NCBI GenBank assembly: GCA_910578105.1 | Contig: CAJTPD010000001.1 | Span: 186,001-250,000, forward strand | Direction: 5' to 3' | DNA length: 64,000 bases | Origin: an uncultured Odoribacter sp. | Lineage (GTDB): Bacteria > Bacteroidota > Bacteroidia > Bacteroidales > Marinifilaceae | Part shown: in pieces, positions 1 to 9,100 of the stretch | How the letters are laid out: each line of letters opens with the position of its first letter | Numbering within the stretch: the stretch's first letter is position 1 | Position numbers and translations under genes: made by a program | The notes under the pieces: model-generated | The model's database searches: none | What the model saw: only the letters and a program-made list of their open reading frames with translations | What the model was told of the DNA's origin: nothing

Positions 1-1
1 C

Positions 2-85
2 TTGCTGATGCTGGCTATACGTATTTATCCGAAGAGTGAGTTACTTCCGCATCGTCAGGATTTTGCTCTGGTGAAGTGGTTGTAA
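2..85 (+). CDS. 3' end of an unidentified protein (cut by window start)
   Basis: An open frame enters from the left edge and stops with TAA at 83-85. The 27 visible residues end in HRQDFALVKWL. The piece is too short to assign a family. It runs in the same direction as the TatD-like gene, 166 bases upstream of that gene's start. Confidence 0.4.
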   Translation: MLMLAIRIYPKSELLPHRQDFALVKWL

Positions 86-251
86 TATTATATAGAGAAA
101 TGGGCTAAAAAAAGGAGTCAGAGTTACTGATTTTGCAGTGTGTTTTGTTTGCAAAAATAGATGAGTATTCATTAATCAGTACTCTGACTGATCTTGCTTG
201 TCTGGCTGTCAGGACTGCCGGATGGTAAAAATTATCCCTATAGGAAATGTT

Positions 252-905
252 ATGACAGCAGAGTGGATTAATGTACATACACATCAGCCGGGCCAAGGAA
301 TTAGTGTAGCAGACCCCTGTTTAGGTGAAATAAAGTTTTCCGGAGAGGGATGCGTTTATTATTCTTTGGGGGTACATCCTTTGTATATTGACGGGGATGT
401 TGAATGTAAATTGACGGCAATCCGGGAGGCTGCTGCCGGGAAAAAGATTGTGGCTGTCGGTGAAGCTGGGTTGGACCGTAATTCGCCGGTGGGGATGGAA
501 GAGCAGATGGTATTGTTTCAGCGTCAGGCAGATATTGCAGCAACCAATGGTTTGCCTTTAATCATTCACGGTGTGCGTGCGATTCCTGAAATTATTACAG
601 TTTATAATCGGTGCCGGATTCATCGGGGATGGATTATGCATGGTTTTAATAACCGAAAAGAAATTCTGGAAGATTTATTACGGCATGATTTTTGTATTTC
701 GGCAGGTCGTGCGGTAATGGATGAAACATCTAATATTTATCGGTTATTGCCTGAAATACCTGCGGAGCGTTTGTTTTTGGAAACTGATAATTCCGGTTTT
801 GCTATCGAAGAAATTTATCAGGTGGCGGCTGCAAGAAGAGGAGTATCAGTGGAGGAATTGCGACGTATCGTGAGGTCGAATTTTGAGCGTGTATTTCATA
901 AATAG
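252..905 (+). CDS. TatD-family metal-dependent hydrolase
   Basis: This 217-residue protein looks like a TatD-type amidohydrolase, a TIM-barrel enzyme with divalent metals; family members act as 3'-5' nucleases or other phosphoesterases. The visible signs are the N-terminal metal-binding NVHTHQ, the GEAGLDR segment after the second strand, the LIIHGVRA histidine strand, IMHGFN, and the C-terminal LFLETDNSGF aspartate motif. I chose the ATG at 252, which has AGGAAA a few bases upstream, over the in-frame start at 198, because family members begin close to the HxH motif. It is somewhat shorter than typical TatD (about 255-265 aa), as is usual for divergent Bacteroidales copies. tcdA follows 64 bases downstream in the same direction and may be co-transcribed. 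The exact substrate is unknown. Confidence 0.85.
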   Translation: MTAEWINVHTHQPGQGISVADPCLGEIKFSGEGCVYYSLGVHPLYIDGDVECKLTAIREAAAGKKIVAVGEAGLDRNSPVGMEEQMVLFQRQADIAATNGLPLIIHGVRAIPEIITVYNRCRIHRGWIMHGFNNRKEILEDLLRHDFCISAGRAVMDETSNIYRLLPEIPAERLFLETDNSGFAIEEIYQVAAARRGVSVEELRRIVRSNFERVFHK

Positions 906-969
906 GCAGGTTGTTGACAGGAGCTATAAGGCTGTAAACTAAATTTTAAAGGTATATTGAACAAAGAAT

Positions 970-1716
970 ATGAGCGAATGGTTGAGTAGGACAGCATTAT
1001 TATTGGGAGAAGAACGGTTGGAAAAGTTGCGGGATTCACATGTTTTGGTTGCCGGTTTAGGCGGGGTCGGGGCTTATGCAGCGGAACAACTCTGCCGTGC
1101 AGGAATTGGAGAAATGACAATTATAGACGGGGATGTCGTGGAGTTGACTAATAAGAACAGACAATTACCTGCCTTGGATTGTAATTTGGGCAGAGCCAAG
1201 GCAGAAATTATGGCTGAGCGTTTTTTGAATATTAATCCGGATATAAAATTGCATGTAATTAATGATTTTATCCGGGATGAGCGGATGATCGAGGTTCTCC
1301 GCATGTCGGACTACGATTATATTGCGGATGCGATAGACACACTGGCCCCCAAGATTTTTCTGATTTATCATAGTTTACAGTTGGGGTTACCTGTTGTCAG
1401 TTCTATGGGGTCCGGAGGCAAACTGGATCCTTCGAAGATAGAAATTGCTGATATTTCCCAAAGTTACAATTGTAATCTGGCACGTATGCTGCGTAAAAGA
1501 TTACATAAGTTGGGAGTATATAAAGGGGTAAAAGTGGTATTCTCTTCTGAATTTACGGCTTCTGATGCTGTTGTTTTGACTGAAAGCCAGAATAAAAAAT
1601 CGAATGTCGGTACTATATCTTATATGCCCCCTTTGTTCGGATGTTTTATGGCTTCAGTGGTTATACGCGATTTGATAAATAGTGAATACAAGGAAAAAAT
1701 AAAGAGAGAGGACTGA
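970..1716 (+). CDS. tcdA: tRNA threonylcarbamoyladenosine dehydratase (ThiF/E1-like)
   Basis: TcdA (formerly CsdL/YgdL) uses ATP to cyclise t6A37 of tRNA to the cyclic ct6A form. The 248-residue length fits the family. The Rossmann nucleotide-binding loop GLGGVG is at residues 29-34, followed by the E1-family IIDGDVVELTNKNRQ segment with the adenylation-associated aspartate and arginine. An IADAID stretch near residue 120 and GSGGKLDPS near 150 also match TcdA/HesA proteins. It lies downstream of the TatD-like gene and faces the minus-strand PUR gene across a long hairpin. ThiF- or MoeB-like activity is less likely, because no thiS/moaD partner is near. Confidence 0.9.
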   Translation: MSEWLSRTALLLGEERLEKLRDSHVLVAGLGGVGAYAAEQLCRAGIGEMTIIDGDVVELTNKNRQLPALDCNLGRAKAEIMAERFLNINPDIKLHVINDFIRDERMIEVLRMSDYDYIADAIDTLAPKIFLIYHSLQLGLPVVSSMGSGGKLDPSKIEIADISQSYNCNLARMLRKRLHKLGVYKGVKVVFSSEFTASDAVVLTESQNKKSNVGTISYMPPLFGCFMASVVIRDLINSEYKEKIKRED

Positions 1717-1781
1717 AAACTATTTTCCGGATTGGGGACGGCTTTTTGAACCGGATGGGAGAAATCTTTCAAACTTTTGAT

Positions 1782-1835
1782 TGGCGGAACTAAAGTCCTT
1801 GATTATATTCTGTTTTGAGGATTTCAGTTCCGCCA
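1782..1835. terminator. Long inverted repeat between convergent genes
   Basis: TGGCGGAACT (1782-1791) pairs perfectly with AGTTCCGCCA (1826-1835). A second inner arm, AAGTCCT with AGGATTT, extends the stem with one GU pair. It sits between the ends of tcdA (+) and the PUR gene (-), so a shared terminator is the simplest reading, although neither flank has a clean T-run. Confidence 0.55.
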
Positions 1836-1865
1836 TTGAAAATTAATAAATCGTTCCTATTTCTT

Positions 1866-2201
1866 TCAGATCTGATCGAAATCAACGTCAAATTCGTTTT
1901 TTTCTTTTCGTTCCGCCACAGGGACTTTGTCGCTCAATGCTGCTTTTATATATTCCACAATTTCGTCCAGTCCTTCTGCAAATTTTTCGAAATCTTCTTT
2001 GTAAAGGAAAATTTTGTGTTTTTCAAAATTTTGATTTCCCTCTGTATCCAGTTTTTTCTTGCTTTCTGTGATAGTCAGATAATAATCATTGTTGCGGGTT
2101 GCTTTCACGTCGAAGAAATAGGTTCTTTTCCCTGCTCTCACTGCTTTGGAATAAATCTCTTCACGATCTTCCATACCTTCTTTTCTTTCGTATCCTTCCA
2201 T
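1866..2201 (-). CDS. PUR-domain (DUF3276) nucleic-acid-binding protein, copy 1
   Basis: This 111-residue protein belongs to the DUF3276 family, whose single PUR repeat resembles half of eukaryotic Pur-alpha; Borrelia BpuR and related bacterial PUR proteins bind single-stranded DNA or RNA. The diagnostic core EEIYSKAVRAGKRTYFFDVK is at about residues 14-33, followed by DYYLTITESKK and the helix FLYKEDFEKFAEGL. The C-terminus is acidic and charged. A TATATTTG box on the minus strand lies 65 bases upstream of the start. It is closely similar to a second copy at 22208-22513, the clearest difference being a longer tail here. The regulatory target is unknown. Confidence 0.9.
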   Translation of the reverse strand: MEGYERKEGMEDREEIYSKAVRAGKRTYFFDVKATRNNDYYLTITESKKKLDTEGNQNFEKHKIFLYKEDFEKFAEGLDEIVEYIKAALSDKVPVAERKEKNEFDVDFDQI

Positions 2202-2265
2202 GTCTACCTTGTTTTGATTAACTCTAATATTAATAAAAAACAGTAAATAATAAAATACTGCGTTT

Positions 2266-2273
2266 CAAATATA
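2266..2273 (-). promoter_or_regulatory. -7 box (TATATTTG) for the PUR gene
   Basis: On the minus strand this reads TATATTTG, an exact match to the Bacteroidetes TAnnTTTG -7 element. It would place the transcript start near 2260, about 60 bases before the ATG. Confidence 0.5.
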
Positions 2274-2400
2274 GAAAAAAAAGTCAATGGAAATAACATT
2301 TTTTTTATATTTTTCAATTTTCCTCTTTTTAATCCAAGAGCTTTAATTGTTAAATTATAAATTTAATGAAATTCTGTATCAAGGGTTTTGAAGAAAAAGT

Positions 2401-2408
2401 TATCTTTG
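2401..2408 (+). promoter_or_regulatory. -7 box (TATCTTTG) for ruvA-sprA
   Basis: An exact TAnnTTTG match 68 bases upstream of the ruvA start. No well-spaced TTTG -33 box was found, so this is a moderate call. Confidence 0.4.
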
Positions 2409-2475
2409 TAGGCGAATTTGAAAAACGGATAATTTTCATAAAGTTATTGTTGAAGGAATCGGTTGCTTAAGTACT

Positions 2476-3057
2476 ATGTTTGAATATATTAAGGGAATAT
2501 TGGTTGAAGCAGCACCGGCTTATGCCGTTGTGGAGTGTGGTGGAATAGGGTATTATATCAGTATTTCAGTGAATACTTACTCGCAAATATCTTCAGCCCG
2601 GGAGGTTACATTGTATTTGCATCAGATTGTCCGGGAAGATGCCCATTTGTTATATGGTTTTTATTCCAGAGAGGAGCGGACTATTTTCCGGCAGTTGATA
2701 TCGGTTTCCGGAATAGGGGCTAATACTGCCAGTGTAATGTTGAGTTCGATGACAGTAAATGAAATTGCGGGGGCTATCATGACTGAAAATGTAAACGCTA
2801 TAAAAAGTGTAAAGGGGATAGGTCTGAAAACGGCTCAGCGGGTTATTATCGAATTGAAAGATAAAGTGGGGATTTCCGGTCATGCAGAAGATATTTCATC
2901 GGGAATATCCTCCGGCATCAGGGAAGAAGCTTTGGCCGCTCTGGTTATGTTGGGATTTGTTAAAGTTCAGGCTGCGAAAGTATTGGATAAGATTATTGCG
3001 GGAGGTGGAGTTTCCAGTGTGGAAGAGTTGATAAAAAAAGCCTTAAAACAATTATAG
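2476..3057 (+). CDS. ruvA: Holliday junction branch-migration protein RuvA
   Basis: RuvA tetramers bind four-way junctions and direct the RuvB motors during recombinational repair. The 193-residue length is normal. The N-terminal OB-fold begins MFEYIKGILVE and carries the GGIGYYI turn. Two helix-hairpin-helix elements follow: the SVSGIGANTA segment near residue 75 and SVKGIGLKTAQRVIIELKDK near 113-132. The C-terminal domain III, which contacts RuvB, begins REEALAALVMLGF. sprA starts 64 bases downstream; ruvA followed by sprA is a recurrent order in Bacteroidetes. ruvC is elsewhere in the window on the other strand, and ruvB is not present. Confidence 0.96.
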   Translation: MFEYIKGILVEAAPAYAVVECGGIGYYISISVNTYSQISSAREVTLYLHQIVREDAHLLYGFYSREERTIFRQLISVSGIGANTASVMLSSMTVNEIAGAIMTENVNAIKSVKGIGLKTAQRVIIELKDKVGISGHAEDISSGISSGIREEALAALVMLGFVKVQAAKVLDKIIAGGGVSSVEELIKKALKQL

Positions 3058-3121
3058 GCGTAGTGATGATTTTGTTTCCGGGGATAAAATTTTATGTCCT
3101 TGGAATTTACGAAAGTGAGGT

Positions 3122-6100
3122 GTGTATATGCGTCGTTGGCTGTTATTATTTTGTATAATAACTCATGTTGTTTTTGCGTTTGCAGGAACTTCTGCAAAAC
3201 ATGCGGTTTTTTCCGGTAGATGGACCGGGCATGCTTCTGATACCCTTTTGTTTCCTATCCGGGAGAATTTGGATAACCAGATTCGTGAAGATATTCCGGC
3301 TTCTCCTTTGTTTTTAAAATTACCTATGAATATCAGAGATTCTATTGTTTATGACCCTGTCCATAAACGGTATGTGGTGATGACTCTGATAGGAAACAAG
3401 TATTATTATAAACGTCCCTATACTCAAACCTTACAACAATTGCTGGATGCCCGAACCAAGATGTCTATGTATGAGTATAATCGGCAACAAATCAGGGACG
3501 GGGGAAAGTACGATTTTAAAAATCTGGTGTCTGAAATTCAGTTTTTGGATAAATTATTGAGTCCGATTTTTGGTAAAGACAGGATTAAAATCGGTGTGCA
3601 GGGGTCTGTGGACCTGACTTTGGGGGTTAAAACCAATAAAGTGGACAATCCCACTTTGCCTATCGATATGCGGAAGACCACGACTTTGGATTTCGATGAA
3701 AAAATTCAGTTTAATATTGACGGGAAAGTGGGGGATTTGATTAATCTGGATTGGAGCTATAATACAGAGGCGACTTACGATTTTGAAAATATTCTGAAAC
3801 TCAATTATGAGGGAAAGGAAGATAACATCATAAAAAAGGTAGAAGCTGGGAACGTGTCTTTACCTTTACCGGGGACCTTAATTTCGGGTGCTCAGAATCT
3901 TTGGGGATTCCGGACTGATTTACAATTCGGGAAATTGTCGATATCGAGCATTTTTTCTCAGCAAAAAGGAGAGGCTAAAGTTATAAAATTAGAAAAAGGT
4001 GCTGAAAAACAAGAGTTTGAGATTTCAGCATTAAATTATGAAGCCAACCGTCATTTCTTTTTATCTAAATATTTCAGGGATACTTACGAGGATGCGTTGA
4101 AAAATCTTCCGTCGGTCAATAGCAGTATTTCTATACGGAAAATAGAGGTTTGGGTTACCAATAAAAGTTCCCGCTTTGATCAGGCACGTAATATTGTCGC
4201 TTTTGTAGATTTGGGGGAAAATCAGAAAAATATTTCTAATCCGGTATTCCATGGAAATAACGGTTATCCTTCCAATGAGACTAATAATTTGTATACCCAG
4301 ATGACTACAGGTCCTTATGAGGGAATCCGTGATATCAATCAGGTTTCAAAATTATTAAGTCAATTCCAGTCGGGGCGTGATTATGAGAAATTAGAAAATG
4401 CCCGTTTGCTGGATCCTTCCGAATATACATTAAATGAAAAATTAGGGTATATTTCCTTAAATACCACATTAAATGCTGATGAAGTATTGGCGGTGGCTTA
4501 TGAATATACGGTCCGGGGAGAAGTTTATACAGTGGGAGAATTGACTTCTAATGCTTTGGCAGCTCCTTCGACTTTGGTTGTGAAGATGTTGAAAAGTACA
4601 ACCCAAAGTCCTGCGATGCCGACCTGGGATTTGATGATGAAGAATATTTATAATATCGGAGCTTACAGTTTGAGCAGTGATGGTTTTATTATGGATGTTC
4701 TTTATCAGAATGATAAAGCCGGAACGAAAGTAAATTATTTACCGGATGGCCGGATGAGTGGTAAAATATTGCTTTCCATCATGAATCTGGATCGTTTGAA
4801 CTCTCAGTTGGATGCTATTCCGGACGGACGTTTTGATTATATTGACGGAGTTACGGTATCTTCGTCGCGGGGAAGAGTAATTTTTCCGGTGCTGGAACCT
4901 TTTGGAGCTTGGCTGAGCGGATTAGGAGTGTCTGAGCAGTATATTTTTCAGGAGTTGTATGATAAATCGCAGACAGAAGCGGAACAGGTTGCAGAGAAAA
5001 ATAAATATTACCTGAAAGGAAGTTATAAATCTTCATCTTCGTCTGAAATTTCATTGGGAGGAGGGGATATTCAGCAAGGGTCAGTAAAAGTACTTGCCGG
5101 AGGAGTGGAATTAATAGAGAATATAGATTATAGTGTAGATTATTCGAAAGGTATACTCAGGATTATCAATCAGGCTTTACTTGAAGCTGGCACGCCGATT
5201 ACTGTTAAAAGTGAAGACCGGTCGCTGTATGGTATGCAAACCAGGACATTGGTGGGAACTCATTTGGATTATAAATTCAATGAAAAATTTAATATCGGGG
5301 CTACCATCATGCATATGAATGAAAAACCCTTGACCCATAAAGTCAATCTGGGAGAAGAGCCGATTTCTAATACGATTTGGGGATTGAATGCAACTTACAA
5401 TTCAGAGTCAGAATTTATTACCACTTTGTTGAATAAGTTGCCTTTTATACATTCAAAATCCAAGTCACATTTGACATTTGATACGGAATTTGCGAAATTT
5501 CAACCGGGAATAGCTAAAGGAGCCGGAGGAGATGCTTATTTGGACGACTTTGAAAGTAGTAAGATCTCTTTGGATATGAAAGGTATTACTCAATGGAAAT
5601 TAGCTTCTACGCCACAGGATGGGATGATTCCGGACGGCATGCTGGATAGCTTGCCCAATGGTTTTCATCGTGCCCGTTTAGCGTGGTATGTTGTAGATCC
5701 TATTTTCTATCGGATGTCTACGGCAACTCCTGCTCATATCCGTGCAGATAAAGAGCAGCGTTCCAATCATTTTGTACGTGAAATCCGGCAGACTGAAATT
5801 TTTCCGAATAAGGATCTTGCCGTCGGGGATGTAAATGTCATACCGGCTTTGACTGTGGCCTATTATCCGAAAGAGCGGGGACCTTATAATTTTAATGCGG
5901 GTTTGGATGTTGTGAATGCTGACGGGACTTTAAAAACCCCTGAAGATAATTGGGGCGGGATGATGCGGAGCATTAATACGAGTGATTTTGAGGCTGCGAA
6001 TGTACAGTACATTGAAATGTGGTTGATGGACCCTTTTGTATACGATTCGCAGCATGCAGGAGGAGATGTTTACTTTGATTTGGGTAGTGTGTCGGAAGAT

Positions 6101-9100
6101 ATACTGAGAGATGGGCGTAAAGCATTTGAGAACGGTTTGCCTACCGGTCCGGAACAGACCAATGTAGATCATTGCGCCTGGGGAAAAGTGCCGAGTGTTC
6201 AATCTGTTACGAATGGTTTTGATAATAACAACCAGTCCCGGAGGTTTCAGGATGTCGGTTTGGATGGATTGAGTGACGAAGAAGAACGGGTATTTTATGC
6301 AGATTATCTGGAGAATCTGAGAATTTTATATGGTGCCGATTCAAAAGTATATCAGGATGCGTGGGAAGATCCGGCCGGAGATAATTACCATTTTTTCAGA
6401 GGTTCGGATTTTGATGCGCAGGAAACACCGGTATTGGAACGGTATAAACGATATAATGGTAGTGAGGGAAATTCGCCGACGGCAGATATGTCTCCGGAAT
6501 CTTATCCGACAGCAGCAACCAATCTGCCTGATGTCGAAGATATCAATGGTGATAATACTTTGAATGAAACAGAGTCTTTTTTCCGTTATCATTTGCGTTT
6601 AGCTCCGCAGGAGATGAAAGTTGGAGAAAATTACATCACCAATATAACGACAGCATTGGTTGAATTGCCTAATGGCAATATCGATTCAATCCGTTGGTAT
6701 CAGATTAAAATACCAATCAGCCGGCCCAGTAGTACTCATAATTCTCCGGATTTAAAATCTGTACGTTTTATGCGAATGTTTTTGACAGGGTTTAAGGATA
6801 GTGTTATTTTGCGTATGGCAAGTCTGGATTTAGTGAGGGATAATTGGCGGAAATATGAGGATAAGATAGATGACGGACAATTTATTGGCGGGAGCGACGG
6901 ATTTGAAGTATCAGTGGTGAGTTTAGAGGAAGATGCTTCCCGTACTCCGGTTAATTATGTTATGCCTCCGGGAATCGAGCGGGTTGTAGATGCGACTAAT
7001 CCCCAGCTCCGGGAATTGAATGAACAGGCGATGGCGTTGAAAGTGACCGATTTGAAACAGGATGATGCCAGAGCTGTATATAAAGGGTTCGGGAAGAATT
7101 TCCTGCGCTATAAGACTTTGCGAATGGATGTCCATGCGGAAGCAGTGGAGGGTATGCCTTTGGAAAACGATGAACTGGCTTTGTTTATCCGGTTAGGAAA
7201 TGATAACCGTTCGAATTATTATGAATATGAAGTGCCTTTAAAGTTGACTGCCCCGGGATATTATAGTTCTGACGAGACCGGACGGGAAGCTGTGTGGCCT
7301 AGAGCTAATCAGATAGAATTGCCTTTAAGTTGGTTGCAGATTTTGAAGCAGAAGCGGAATACCGAGCACCGGATGGCGAATGGTGAGATAAATTATTCGG
7401 AAGTTTATCAGCAGACTGTAGGTGAACTTGCAAGTGAGGCTTCTATTGAGAAGGTAAATCATTTAGTGAAAGTGAAAGGAAAACCCACGCTTGCCGATGT
7501 GAAGAATATTATGATTGGGGTTCGGAATAAAGTTACAGGAGAGCGTTCGGGAGAAGTTTGGGTAAATGAATTAAGATTATCGGATTTTGATAATAAAGGA
7601 GGATGGGCTGCCAATGCCCGGGTGACTTTGAAACTGGCAGATGTTGCTACTGTTAGTTTTGCAGGTAGCCGTATGACTCCGGGGTTCGGGAGTCTTGAAC
7701 AGCATGCAAGTGAAATTGACCGTAAAGATTTCCGTTCCATTGATTTTTCTACCAGTGTAGAATTTGGTAAATTTTTTCCTCAAAACTGGCGTTTACGGAT
7801 TCCGATGTATTATGCTTATTCCCGTCAGGCAACTTTGCCGGAATACGATCCGACGGATACGGATATTCCTTTAGACATTGCCTTAAAAACTGCAACCAAT
7901 AAGCAAATGAGGGATTCCATTAAGCATAATGCCGAAGATTATATGATGCGGAAAAGCTTGAATTTTACCAATGTCGGGTTTGAAAGCAAAGATAGTAAAC
8001 CGCATCTTTTTTCTTTATCAAACCTGACCCTGACCTATTCTTATAATAAATCTTATGTGCGGAATGTAAATATCGAGAGAGAGTTGGAAAAAAATTACCG
8101 GGGATTGGTCAGCTATATCTTTAATGGTATGCCGCCTATCGTGGAACCGTTTAAGAATTTAAAGTCCCTGAATTCGAAATATCTGAGAGCTATTAAAGAT
8201 TTTAATTTTTATTATATGCCCTCCATGGTGTCTGTGACATCGGATATTACCCGGAATTATAGGGAGATTTTGACCCGTAACCTGGATAATCCGGATTATT
8301 TGATTAGTCCCACTTACGATAAAGATTTTATGTGGAACCGGAACTATGCTTTCAAGTTTAATCTGACCCGGGGATTAGCGGTTGAGTTTAATGCTACGGC
8401 TCAGGCCCGGATTGACGAACCGGAAGGTATTGTGGACAAACAGCGTAATCCGGAAAGATATCAGCAGTGGAAAGATACGGTTTGGAATAATATACTAGAC
8501 GGGGGACGTCCGGTTAATTACAACCATGATTTTACTATAGATTATACGGTTCCTATTAACAAGTTGCCGTTTTTGGACTGGACTTCTGCACGGGTGGCTT
8601 ATAGTGGCAGGTATGACTGGCAGGCTGCTGCATTGACGAAAGATTCGACAAATCTGGGAAATGTCATCCGGAATGCAAATTCATTGCAGGTAAATACGTC
8701 TTTTTCAATGACTACCTTATATAATAAGTCGAAATTTTTACGAAATACACTCCGGCCTCCGCGCAGGCAAAAAGGGAAGACCGTTAAATTTGAAAAAGGT
8801 ATCGAACATTTGCAGAAAAATGAACCGGTAGTACTTAAACACCGGTTGAAAACCGGAGATATAAAAGCCCGTCTGACAACGAAAGAGGGAAAAAATGTAA
8901 AATTGAGTTATGAAAATATCGGCAAGAATAAAATCCGTATCAATCCTTCAGAAACTCTGGATGGCGGGAAGTTGCTGGTTACGGGCACTGAAAATCCCAA
9001 TTCCGGTCCGGGAAATTCTATGCTCCGTTTCTTTGTCGGTATATTGACCGGTATAAAGAATGTCAGTGTGGGATATTCGGAAGATAAGGGAAGTACGCTA

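Noticed and set aside
1815..2246. Phe-rich 143-aa plus-strand frame opposite the PUR gene
   Set aside because: It is the antisense shadow of a well-supported PUR gene, with a biased Phe/Ser composition and no family features.
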